From Micrasema longulum (Eukaryota; Arthropoda; Insecta; Trichoptera; Brachycentridae), in assembly GCA_022494885.1 (NCBI GenBank), contig JAGVSM010002916.1:62001-126000 (forward strand): a DNA stretch of 64,000 nucleotides. The letters run 5' to 3'. Positions 11,825 through 24,200 of this stretch are shown piece after piece. Numbering within the stretch: the stretch's first letter is position 1; each line of letters starts with the position of its first letter. The translations under genes and the position numbers were made by a program. The notes under the pieces were generated by a model, which had not been told where the DNA came from, ran no database searches, and saw nothing but the letters and a program-made list of their open reading frames with translations.

Positions 11825-12405
11825 TTTTATTACCTCTAAAATAATCTTCGTCTCGGTTAAAATGTCAATTGTGTTTTCAAATGGGTCAGTTTAGATTACT
11901 ACTACAGTGTCCATCTGACGCCATGTTTGCCCGTCAATCAATCACGTTTACGCGCGCAATTCGAAAAGGGGCGCCAAAGTGCACAATATTCTGAATTGGA
12001 AACCTGAGTGTTTCCCGCTTTAATGTGGATATTAAATAAACCGCGCGACTGCGCGAGTTCCTATGTAATATAGACCCAATAATATTAATTTAGTTAGGGG
12101 TGAAACACATCGCAAAACGACGACACACCGAGACATCAATGTTCGAAGCATTAAAGTAAACATAACAAAACATGATTTTTATAATTTGTTTAATATGTTA
12201 ATAGTACAATCAAATGATTTTATTAGTACATATTTGTATTTTTACACACCTTCCTAAAACTATAATATCCCTCCCTAAAACAATAATATCATAATAATTT
12301 AAGTTCATAATTTAAGAAAAACTTTTTTCATACTCGTTTTGTAGCGGTTGGCAATGTTCGACACCTGTGTAGGTCGACGTGAAATATTGATTAAAAAGGT
12401 GGTCC
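11825..12405. other. intergenic with a GC-richer stretch
   Basis: 11930-12060 is GC-richer (ACGCGCGC and ACCGCGCGACTGCGCG) with no frame; it could be a distal regulatory element. The rest is AT-rich. Confidence 0.5.
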
Positions 12406-12407
12406 TA

Positions 12408-12560
12408 CACTGCAATATTTCATGTTCTTGGACTGGACCCTGAAGCGAAATGCTGATTTTACTTTCATGTAACAGGTGATAAAAATGCGCTGCATTTTGA
12501 CTGCAATAAAGTGGCCTATGCACCACTGGGTGCGGATAGTCGAACGATGATGATGCGATT
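12408..12560 (+). mobile_element. SINE-1 body, 5'-truncated
   Basis: TTCTTGGACTGGACCCTGAAG, then CATGTAACAGGTGAT and ATGCGCTGCATTTT, ending in GATGATGATG. This is the SINE-1 body in + orientation without the tRNA-like head. Confidence 0.65.
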
Positions 12561-12693
12561 CCAAAATTAGGGGTGACACGGGGAAATTACGATAGTAAAT
12601 GTGAAATGAAAATAAATAATATTTCGTTCGACAAATGTAAAATAGTATGTAGCGTATAGTCTCAAAACAGCCCGACAACATTAAATAGAATAG

Positions 12694-12790
12694 GTAGAGT
12701 CGTCGCCAGTAAATAATGCCTACTCTAACACATATTTAACACTGCGGTCACTATGTGAGCGTGGGCATTCCCATCTGGCGACGACTTTAC
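12694..12790. repeat. 97-nt inverted repeat (hairpin)
   Basis: Arms 12694-12723 and 12761-12790 pair over 30 positions: GTAGAGTCGTCGCCAG faces CTGGCGACGACTTTAC, and AATGCCTAC faces GTGGGCATT. They are interrupted by a short mismatched block, around a 37-nt loop. Function unknown. Confidence 0.7.
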
Positions 12791-13069
12791 CTTCCCACCA
12801 ATTTACAAATGGTAGTATACTATAATATTATACTAAACATTTATGATAAATATGAAGAGTATTCAAATCTGGGTGATATTATATATTTTTGTACTGCACT
12901 TTGCCACAAAACTTCAGGAATATAATAATGAGGAAGTTTAGTAGTTTTCTTTATTTTTTATTTGTTAATAATAGCAACTTTATGTGTATCGTATAATCAG
13001 CGCTATGATTTTTTTAAGTTATGTATTTCTAAAATGAATCCGCGTGTTACGTCTCAAGTTTTTCTCGGT

Positions 13070-13530
13070 CAGTTCTGCCGATTGGTCCGTTGACGGCAAC
13101 AAATCTTCCACAATTCTCTTATCATTGGTTAATTCATATGAACTAGTGACGTCGTTCAAAGCAGTTCGAATATTTAATTAAATTATTTTTTAAAAATTGT
13201 TATGTACATTTTTTAAAGTTTTTTTTTAAAGAGATATTTGCGTTTTTATGATTTACTCAAGTACATAATTTTGAGCGCCATTTTCAACGAGTTATAAATA
13301 ACTCAGTATTAAAAAATAGGAAGCAAGATGGGGTCGAGTGGTATTCGTGAGTCCGAGACACTAGCCACGGGACCACAACCCGATTCAAGAATTTGATTCA
13401 ACCCGATTTTAAGAACCTTTGCCGTATAATTCAATGACTTTTAATTTTTACCGCGGGTAAAAAAACATTTTTTGGATCCAATTTTCATTAGGGCTGAAGT
13501 TCCTCACTATAAATTTCACTTTAATACCCG
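13070..13530 (-). repeat. unclassified dispersed repeat with nested SINE-2
   Basis: GAACTAGTGACGTCGTTCAAAG at the left and TTTTTGGATCCAATTTTC / GGGCTGAAGTTCCTCA at the right recur in the opposite orientation at 63178-63340. There the intervening SINE-2 is absent. Confidence 0.55.
13215..13395 (-). mobile_element. SINE-2 copy inserted in another repeat
   Basis: GATTTACTCAAGTACATAAT, GAGTTATAAATAACTC and GACACTAGCCACGGGACCAC match the 9205-9416 copy. Part of the B-box region is lost. Confidence 0.65.
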
Positions 13531-13534
13531 TTTA

Positions 13535-14589
13535 ATTATTATTTATTTTCCCAGTTTTATTTACAATTATCCGTAAAATGATTGAACGTCTTAAATTTTT
13601 TTTTTCGATGTTTTAAAAACATCTATGCAAGTATGCACCCCTATTATTTGTAGTAGTGCTGTATTATGGCTATAAGGTTGGGTAGTGTGGAGTAGGTACG
13701 CAGCTGCGCTTTTATCACCTGCCAATTCACTCGGTCAAAACAATTGACCCATACACGAGCCTTGTGACGAAACGATTTACTTAAAAATCATTATTTTTCA
13801 CTCTGTAGGTAGGTCCAAATTTAATAACTTTCAAGACGTTTTAGCCGCTATCTACTACTACTATCATTGCGCTATTTCAGCAGGGGTAGGCAGTAGACAG
13901 AGAGAATGGAACGCCTCACACGTCATTACTTTTCCTAATTACTAACGAAATCGTGTCTGATTTTCTCATTATTATTTTCATGTCAAAGAACCAAATAAGC
14001 ATTATTGTGGCGGTCATTTTTAGCTAAATAAAACCTACCTAAAAATTATTTCGGAATAAGTAAGTACCCATATTTTTTATTTTAAATATCTAGGTAATGT
14101 TTGTTTATTAGAAAAAAAAATTCGCAATGTATGCAATGAATAATTTTCAGGAGTTTCCTAAAATCACTTTCGCGTAAATTGTATTTTCAGAATAATATTG
14201 TTTTTATAAAATTACTTGTTTGATTTTTCATGTTTTAAATGTTTTTTATTACATGTTCTACTATACGTTGATATGCCATGTATTTTTAATGATGTTTTTG
14301 TTATGTACAATAAATATGGTGATATGTATGTTGTTATGTGTTATGGGTACATATTTTATTCGTCCCAACTCATTTGTGATTTGTGTCTTGATAAATGTTA
14401 CATAAATATATTGCGAATAAAATAAAATAGCCCTAATCAAAATGAAATACCTGCAAAAAATCATCCTGTTTCATTCCCCTATTAAACTCGGTTACACCTT
14501 TCGCGTGTCATTTTTTTACAATCTTCTGGATCCTTGCATTTTGTACGGCGTTTATATTATGCAGCGGTTATGGGTACCATCTATGGGTG
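13535..14589. other. intergenic upstream of Delta
   Basis: AT-rich. Short frames at 14216-14464 lack any family resemblance and overlap on both strands. Confidence 0.55.
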
Positions 14590-15148
14590 AAAAAAACAGT
14601 CGGGTAGTTCGGGCTTTTGACCGCTAGAGGCGCTATAAGTCCTCGGGAAGCGAGCACCGTGAAGTTAGCGCGTCAGTCTATCGCTAGCCACGTTTGGGAT
14701 ATGTTCGGTCGGTTGTCGCAGCGGTCCTGTACTCACGAAACGTGTGTGATTGTTTTGCGAAACGGGACTGATCGCTTCGCACCGATTTATCTAATCGATA
14801 ATTACGCATTTTTTTAAACTACCCGCTACGTGTTTTAATTCAGTGTACTGTGAAATACCGGTGCCGTTTTCGACTTACATCGTGATCGAATGTGCCCTCA
14901 ATGGATAACAACAATATTCGGAATTTTCGCGTGTGTGTATCTTAACTCGTTGAATATCGTGTTTTTTGGAACCTGCGAGGATCTTAGCGAGAGTGTGACA
15001 CAACGAGTTTTTTTGTTTTAATTTTGAGTTTGTCATTCTACGACTTGTGTTCTTGTTTAGTGTTGAGACTGTGTGAGCCGGTGTCCTATAAGCCGCAGCG
15101 GCCCTTCCGGTCGCGTATGGCGGGATTTTGGAGAACCTAACATCAGGG
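14590..15148 (+). promoter_or_regulatory. Dl: likely Delta promoter and 5' UTR
   Basis: Composition rises from very AT-rich flank to about half GC just upstream of exon 1. An initiator-like TCAGTC (14673-14678) has a partial DPE match at +28 (TGTTC, four of five). A TATAAG at 14634 lies about 41 nt from that initiator, too far to be a normal TATA box. The true start site cannot be fixed from sequence, and a further upstream non-coding exon is possible. Confidence 0.35.
15117..15140 (+). other. short upstream ORF in the presumed Delta 5' UTR
   Basis: An ATG with G at +4 opens a seven-codon frame (MAGFWRT) that stops at TAA, 8 nt before the Delta start. If transcribed, it would require reinitiation or leaky scanning to reach Delta. 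Confidence 0.45.
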
Positions 15149-15205
15149 ATGATGATGGCCACCTGGCTCCTCGTCCTCGCTCTCGTCTTCTGCTGCACTC
15201 TTCAG
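15149..15205 (+). CDS. Dl: Delta coding exon 1 (signal peptide)
   Basis: Codes for 19 residues, MMMATWLLVLALVFCCTLQ: a hydrophobic signal-peptide core after three tandem ATGs. The first ATG is chosen because it has a G at -3 and no upstream in-frame ATG runs into it. The donor is CAG|GTACCT, phase 0. The next exon joins in frame and continues with VSGSGLFELRL, the usual start of mature Delta. Confidence 0.9.
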
Positions 15206-18200
15206 GTACCTTCTACCGTCCATCTTCACCGTCTTCGCACCCGCGAACTGTCACCGACTTACCACTTCAAACTTTGTCGCTGTGTGCTCGATCTAAAACT
15301 TTTACCCGTCATTTGAAAGTTAGAATTCGCGATTCATCATTTGCGTGAATGAAAAAGGCTAAGTTATATCACTTTGTAAAAGTTCAATGCATTTTTCTAC
15401 AAGTATCTACCAAACTTTTACAAAGTAGGGTACATTTTAATTCATAAAAACCATAAGGATCCAACCAAAAAACTAAAATTACGCACGCGGTAAAAACGTT
15501 TGCGTTTGTCGGTAAACAGTTTTTTTTTAAATTGGTATCCCTGTTTTTTCGTTAATTGTGCTAATTCAAATTTAATTCATTCACCGTTTAGGTAACAAAC
15601 ATAATAAATTTTAGGAAATCTATTTTTTTATTTCCATTTATTATGAGTAAATGTAATTTTTGCACAGTTTTAAAATATCAAGTATTTTTAATATATGTAT
15701 TAGAAATCTCAATTCGAAAATCTTAATACAACGTTCAAATAATTATTTGACAGTAAAATTCAAATAAGTTTTTATGTGACTAAAAACATTTAAAATTAGT
15801 ATGACTGATAAAGATTTTGTAAGGTTTCTTTAAATGCAACGCATTTTTGTTTAAACACATTTTTTTATAAATAATATTTTACCTCAGACAAGCATCGTTA
15901 CTTGTTATTTACCCGGTTACACCAGTAAAAAAACATCAGATTCATAATCATTCAAATAATTTTAATGATGTACGGTGTTTGTACTAAAAATCAAACATTT
16001 TTTTCGTTAAAAATACTTCTAGTTTTGTTCCAACTGATTCTGACCGACCGGACGTGTTCGAATTCAGATTTTGTCCATCGTATTTTATTTTTCTCAAGGA
16101 TACGTTTTTTATTTGCCTCTATCTGCCAGTTTTTTTTTTAACCGACATCATTGGACTCTGATTAATTAAAGTTTATTTATATTCAAATTAATTTAAATGC
16201 CAATAAAGTCAAGTTTTGGCCCATAATAAAACTCGTAAGAGATAAACCGTATCGAGACCCGTCAAAAATAACCGATCAATCAACATTACGTGTGCACCAC
16301 ATTCGATTTGTTTTAAATGTTTTGTTTTACTTGATCCTCGTTTTTTGATATTATATTGATAAATATAAATACAAAACGGTATTTGTAAAAAAAATATGAT
16401 CTTTCAAATCTACCAGAGAAAGACAACACGAATGTTGGCCCATGGACCCTGTAAACTGCCTTCGGGCTGAACCTTTTAACGCTGTATCAATATTATTGTT
16501 TTTTTTTGTTTTTTAATTGTCATGATTGAGTCATTATTTTTAAAACCTATAATAGTTACACTGTTTTGCATTAAAAGTGATTTCTCGCGTTGCAGACGTG
16601 TGCACGAAAATAATTTTTATAAAAAAAATCATTAAAAGCTTCTTACTAAAATTAACTTATATTATGCATTATCGTGTTTTTAAATGCCACAAATACTTAG
16701 TGCAAAATGTTATATCAGTAGAGCCAAATACGATGTAAACTACATCTTTCAAATAATATTTATCAATCTTTATTTATTTATTTTTAAGCAGTAACATATT
16801 GGGTACCAGTAAAACTTCCAGCGGGTAACGTTGTTCTTTAAATTTGCTGTCTGCATTATCTTTTTTTGTAAAAAAATAAAAATTGCATTCTAAAGTGAGG
16901 TTTTGCCTTTTTAAAAGTAAAATTGAATAAATAAATAAAAACAAAACAAATATTAGTAAGTAATATGTATTATTATAGCTATGCAAAATTTATTTTATTG
17001 CGTTGTATTTTTGGTACTTTTTAGCATCTCGGAATTTTTCGAATTAAAAAAATAAATATTTATGTTCTAATGATTTACCCAAATATTTCAATTTCCAAGA
17101 GCAGTAAATAACTCTATTAAATGTAAATGTTTCGTGATGAACCAAAATATGGATTGTATTTATAAGTAAAATTTCTGTGTTATTTTAATAAGTTATGTAT
17201 ACCTGTCATAGAAAATAGAAATCCCATTCCTAATTCTAATTCCTAACTTTATATCATAATAAATAAGTACTTTCTTCACGGGCACGTTACGGGAGAGTAT
17301 CTTTATTTTTGTGCAATTGAAAAAACTTCATAAAATGTTTTATTTACCTTCTTCACCTACGTTTAATAGTTCAAATCTTGTTATTGACGTCATTTCACAG
17401 AAATAGTTTTTTTTTCCCATATCGACAAATATCTCAATGAATATCGGTACTTATTACTACCGTACAGTACGGTACTTAAAATCTGATTATATGTTATCAT
17501 TTTTAATTTTATAATATGCATTATTTGCGTTAATTATATGAACCCTCAAATCAACATTACTATAGTGTAGGTATTATGGATATAGCGTTATTTTTGAAGG
17601 GCGCCATACAAATGATTTTATGCAGCACTAAATTGAATTACAAATAAAATTTACATACTAATAATAGTTTATCAAGATGATTTCCATATTGTCATATTTA
17701 TAATGTTAATGTCAAATGTTGGAACTTATCTTAATATCTTTTTGCGATTTATTTAACTATATTATCCCGTTTAAATAAAATAGTAATTATTTGTAATTTT
17801 TATAATTTTTGTTTATCTGCGATCCCGCGGCAGTGTCGCGTACTTGCGTATCTGTTTGAACCCTGCTCTACCACAACTTGATTCCTATTCTTTGAATGTT
17901 ATTTACTATTCGAAAATCACCACGACATTGAAATATTTTACTAATCATAAGAATCAAAATATCTACTTCCCTTTTTTTTAAATAAACAAATGAAATCTTG
18001 TAAAATAATATACATTACATAGGTACATGTCATTAATTTTGTGATGTTATGAATTTTTTAATCTCGATTTAGACATGGCAAATTCGTATCATTCTGAATT
18101 TCATTTGAGAAAGGGAATTTTTGTATTCATGTCTCTTGATGTTTTATTATTATTTCTATAGAAACATTTTTAAGGCACTTAAATCTATGTTTTTAAGAGT

Positions 18201-21200
18201 ATCTTGTATCACTAACTGAAGATTATTGATTTTACATGCTTACGCATCAACAATTAAACTTTTTTATTTGATGTAGATGATAGTTCGAATCGGATTGGAA
18301 TATTTTGATATTTTAACATTTGTTATCGTTACTTTATGAGTTGTAATGAAACATCTCGCTTCCATTTTCTGGCAAGTGCGGTGTACGATGCACAGATTTA
18401 TAGTTGACTTTATTTATTCGTCTTTACCTGTACCGCTCCCGCTAGCGTGCGCGTGTATCGGTGCAAGGTGTGCGACCGCATCTGTATGTGTGTCTCTATA
18501 CTGTACACGATCATCACTTTCCCACGCTCGCTGCGCATCCGACCACAGTCCTCGCGCGGAGACCTCGCCCGTCTCTCTCCTGCGCCCGCATCCGGAGGCG
18601 CGAAGGACCGAGATGCAGCCAGACCGTCCGGCACTGGTATTCCGAGGCGAGATCGCCCGCTGCGCCGCCGACTGGTTATTCATACCGAACGGAAAGGCAT
18701 CTCGAGCTTTATCGAATCGCCTCGCTCTAACTTCCGGCGAAGTGGTACCTCTAAAGGAGACGGATGCATCTCGCGCTATTCCGTCCGTCTTCTCCCTCGA
18801 AGTTTTCGCGGCTCTGAGCTTTTTGTACTTCGTATGAACATTTCTCGCATTCGTCGGGATGTGTGGATGTCCCCTGAAGAGATTATTTATCTCTTTGTTC
18901 GCTCCCTGATTCTCTTGTTTCACAGAATGACTACATCGCTTATTTAGACAAACCCCTGTAATTCCATGATCTTGCGTGTATTTTATTTAACGTTTCCGAT
19001 AGTTTTTTTCGCATTACTCTACCATAGACCATAAGGATTCTCAGCATAAATGAAGAAATATACGTTTTTTTGTATCGTCAGTTAAAAATACAATATAAAG
19101 TAGAAAATCTTCCGAAGTTTTCTCACATGACTCGCAATGAATAAAAGATTTACAGTCAAGTTTGTGTCTGTTTGTTTTTTTACGTTATTTGCCTATCGCG
19201 ATGGATGGCAAAGTACTAACTTCTATCTGAATTATTCGAGTTTGTCTCTGGCCTTTTTTTATTCTCCAGGTTTAAAAATGACTTCTTCATTGGATTTACT
19301 TACTCCGCAAGTTGAAAAGCACTTTTATTTTAAATGTAATTTGAATTAGTTTATACTTTACTTATGTAAGTAGCGAAGTACCATTTACCGTAAAGTCGCG
19401 TTGTTTGGGTCTTCTGCCACTCGTCATTTAGTGTATTACTCTTTCCGACCTGAAGATTTATCTCCGGTAAGCGGGTAGAAATGAGACAAGAAGTTATTGG
19501 CCAAATATATTATCACGAGACATCTCCGATAAATATCACGCCGTATTTCCACCTGTATCGCGATGCAGTCGGAGAGAGGCGCTTTGCAAAACCCCTTTCG
19601 GGAAGAAGTATGGAGTTACAGCGAGCGAAGGCGATAAATTAAACAATCCTCCGCGAGAAACCGTCCAAACCCCGGCATTTATTGCCATTTATTTGTTTCT
19701 TTTTTCAATCAATTAACAGAATTTAAATTATGGCCCCTTGACACGCACGATCCCCGTGCGAAAGCCTCGGATCGCATTCGCAATTTCGCCATCCTGTTTT
19801 ATTTTCCCGATAAGCGAGTAGGTATATGGAACACGAATCCTCGCGAACTTTTCCGCTCGTGTACATAATATATGTATCTCTCGGTTTTATTATTATTATT
19901 TCGACATCTCGATATTGTTTCGTTTGACATATTAAAGCAAATGAGTATTCCAATCGATTTTAATGCCACACATGAACGCAATGCTCAACTGTCATGTTTT
20001 TTAAAACGACACAGAGTTGAAAGACATTAAAGTTTTACGGAACAGGGCGATGAGAGTGGTATTTAAGTGTGGTCCGTTTACCAGGATTGAAATTTTGTTA
20101 GAGAAATTAAATATCCTGGATACTAAAAAGAGAATTCTGTTAAATATTCTGACTTTTATTTACAAGTTAAAAACAGACTGCATATAAATATTAAAAACTA
20201 TTAAGCCTTTAAAGAAAGTCTCAGGAAAGCTGTAAGCGTCTTAACTTGTCGAACCAAATGCTTTTTGTGTATTACGGATAGTGATAAGTAATTTGTACAA
20301 TGTGTATATTTATAGATAAATTTAAGTAAGATATATTTATTTATAGTGTAAATTTAAGTTAACTTGTAAATTTACAAACTAAACTATTAAATACAAATGT
20401 CACAAATTAGTCAATTCATCATTATTTACATTTGAGCATCTTTACTCGAGTACCAAGGACTTCGCTCCGACAGCGACAGCGACATGACGTTTGTAAGCGG
20501 GATTTTTTCGCCCCTCAATCAGACTCAGTCTATCATAGCTTCGCGCTTACTCCACCGGCCCGTCTGCCGTCCACTATCCGCGTCCAGGCGAGGGGTCGCC
20601 AGCACCGTTACGTGTGTAGTGTATGCGGTACATCCCTCCTATGGCCTCTAGCCTCGGGCCGCGAGACGCGAAACAGCGCCTCTTATCGCGATGTCTGCTG
20701 ATGTGGTCCTCCAATCTCCATCTTCCCATGCGTGCCGGGCCGGACTGTTAACAGAACATTTTGGAGATTCTCAATTTAGATTTAGATCATTCCGATGTTC
20801 TGTTTATGTAGATTCGCTATTTTAGATACGATTGGCAAAGAAATATTATAAATTATCTACTTACTTTTACGTCGATATTCTCCCGAGAGATTTGATTTTA
20901 GATGTTTCTTCTGTTTCTGATATTTTGTAGGAAAGCGGAATGAAGGTCTAGAAAAAATAGCCGTACTTTTGCACCCGCGAAGAGGGAAATATCACACACG
21001 ACGAATACCGATCAAAATATATGAAATGGATTTAGAATAATTAATTGTATTTTCAAAATCAATATGGATACTGTGGAGAAATGTTTTCATACATAAATGT
21101 AAAAAAGAAATTTAATAAAAATACGTTGCCAGAAAAACGCGACGTGTTTGGCCTTGGTTGTTGTGACGTCAAGTATTAGGGGCGTGTCCAATGAAATGAC

Positions 21201-24200
21201 CGTTTTTGCGGGAATATAAAATTACAAATTTAAAAATATTTTTTATGCTTTCGAATAATTAGCAAAATATTTTTTTTTACTTGAACTTTATTACTTTAAA
21301 AATGTTTTTTTTTAAACCTAATATTTCCCTATTGTTGGAATTGGAGAAAAATATTTGCAGTGTGGTCTAAATTTGTTAATGTCCCATAATGAGTCGGTTT
21401 CGTGACAAGCGGATTACTTAGTACGCTTCACTGGACCCTGCTAATCCGAGCTCTGTGTGTTCCGAGGATTACAGTCTGGTCCACTTAACGGGCCATTTGT
21501 TCCGTCCTCCGCCGCCAAAGGCGCCTAGGCATATTAGGAAGCGCTATTTAATGTATTTAGCCCCGGGTTATTTTTACTAAACTTCCCGACCGACTGCTCC
21601 ATTGTACCGCACTTACTTTCCACGATTTGAAACACTAACCACCTACCGCTGTATAATCATATCACTTAACATCACTCGAAGCGATTACCGATCATCCGGC
21701 TAATGGAATGTTTTTATGTTTGTTACTGTCGAATTTGTATTTAAAAGGATTCGAGTGTTGTACCAACTTTGTCATTATTGAAAAGCCGGAATCATGTTTT
21801 TTTCACCACGAGTCGCGCTAGCCATTGTTTCCAAATATCGTACGCGACTGCTAATTACATATATTCGCAATTACTCTCTCCTCCCCGCCTCGCTATGTGC
21901 GGTGTGGTCCGGAATAATACGAGATGCGAGGTGCATCCTTCCCCTAATGCATTCCTCGTCCATCGGAAGTGAAGACTACTTTTTGTTCTGCGCGTACCTA
22001 TTCTCTCGCGATGAATGCACTTCGCATCCAGATGAAGTACTCATTCCTCGCCTCTTCCTGCACGCTGCCGTACTGCGGTGTGGATTATACAAGCAACTCA
22101 GGTACCGAATCGTGATTCAATGAGTGAGATGCCTCCATTCCGGTTTTGTCGCGGTCTTGTTCTTTTTTCATTTATCCTGTAGGTTTCAGCACGAATTGGA
22201 TGCGAGTTGCGCAATTTTAAAACTTCGATTCATGATATGCTTTCATTGTATACGTTTCTGAATGTGTATTACTAGCGAATTTACTTTACCCATTTCACAC
22301 GTATGATCGAAATCCGTACGGTACGGTAAAATTAGGGTGGATTTTTTATTTTTTTTTATTTTTAAATTCAGCGGCTACTCTAGTCTAAAATGAAATCGAG
22401 TGAAGATTAGTCGACCTCGTGATATACTGGTTAATGCGTTTGCCTCTCATTAAATAAAAAAAAATATTTTTACGATGACGAAAATCGATCCATCCTATTA
22501 AATTGTATCGTTCCATTTTTTAAAAATCCGAATCCCGGCCTTTAAGATTACAATATTTTTTATTGATATTTTTATTTCAACGCATACTTCCCTACTTAAT
22601 TTCATTTACATTTACAATACCAGTACAAGCAGTTCTAAGTACATTGAATGTGACGTGCGTTACGAACATGTTTCGAGTTATCGAAAGTCTTCGTTTTTAC
22701 TCTTTCGAATTTGTAGCATCGGCAAGTTGATCGACCTTTTATTTCATTCAAGACGATGAGTAATTTCGGCATAAATTTTCTCCGCGTTTCAGTATAATCA
22801 AGTAAACCTTACTACATAGTTTTTCTGCGCGTATATTTCTCCGTTGCGCGATAAATATTTACGTTTTCTTTATTTCCCGCGTCGCGTCTGTCTATAGCGC
22901 CGGCGATGTGAGCAATTCCGAGTATTTAGTGCTCGAGATAAATTAAATTATGCCCAGTTTACGCTCCGCTCTGCATGAGATATTCGCTAACAGTCGCCTC
23001 GATCACCCCGCGCTCGGGCGATAGTTTAAAGCCTCGGATCAATTTGCTATGATTTTTTATCAATTTAGAAAGTCCCCGAACCTTCTTGTTTCGCTCGTCT
23101 ATATAATTGGATGGTTAAGACAAAGGTATTATCTAACCCGATTACCGCGATTGTCTCCGCGTTGGGTGTCCCCAGACCTCAAGCCTAGCGCTCTCCATCG
23201 CCCGATAGCAGCCTCTCGCAATAAGAGTTCGCGGTTCCGTTTGACTGACCACTCTCGTCTTTGTGTTTTCCGCGTAATCGTTCAACTGGAGGCGCGCTCC
23301 TGCGGGCCTCGGTCCCCGATATGAATGGCCGATCCGCAATTAGCTTCGGTTATTGTTCTTTGTGACCGATTACCTCTAATCGGATCTTTGTTTTTCGCCA
23401 CCGGTATCTGAATGGGCGCGGATTCCGTGGGAACTTCTCCGGCCCCCGAGTATTCCGGAACAATAACGCGCCTGTCGTAATGAAACTATACGGAGGTAAC
23501 CGCTCGCGCTGGCGCTGTTTAGGAGAACCGACAAATATTTGAATACGCCTCGAACAACTAAGCGATTTCCGTCAATCTCGGCCGACCACTTGATCAAATA
23601 ATGGCGTTCACGTCTTCATAAGTCTTCTGTACAAACACTTCACTACGTATTTACTTCACACGGAGTTGGGATTTCTTGTTTTTTTTTTGCGCTGACATTG
23701 ATTTTAATTCCCCGCGTTTATGTAACGCTTACAATCTATAAAAGCGGTGAATAAAATTTTAGTACAATTCGGGACGGGAAAGTTTCCGGCGCCTCTCGGT
23801 GTCGTCGTGTGTCGGCTCCAACGGACTATTTCTAGCGAAAACATTTTTATCCTATAATAAGTTACGCATTTTGAAGTGTATATCCATTCTAAATTTAATC
23901 TCGACTCGAGAAATCTTTCGGTAGGTAGGTACTTCCGATTGTTTTTATTTTCTCCGAATATCCAGAAGTATTTTAGTCCAGTATTCGGCGTCCTCCGCCC
24001 TCGAACGGTGCTCCCGTCCCATGTCCGACTTTTCACTGCACAACTTTCCCGTTACTCCCAACGTCTTATTCGTACAAACATCGCTTTAACAATTAATTGT
24101 TAACATCGACTTGAAATGATTTTAGTATGATTTTACAAAATGGTTTTTAACTTAACTCAATGTAAAGATGTTCCCATAAGCGTGCCTAAGCCAAAATTAA

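Noticed and set aside
14634..14639. TATAAG as the TATA box of Delta.
   Set aside because: It is about 41 nt from the nearest initiator-like sequence; normal spacing is about 30.
18346..18947. Long overlapping frames on both strands in intron 1 (up to 169 codons).
   Set aside because: Several frames are open at once, the sequences are Arg/Ser/Pro-rich and low-information, and no domain is recognisable. This is typical of GC-rich non-coding DNA.
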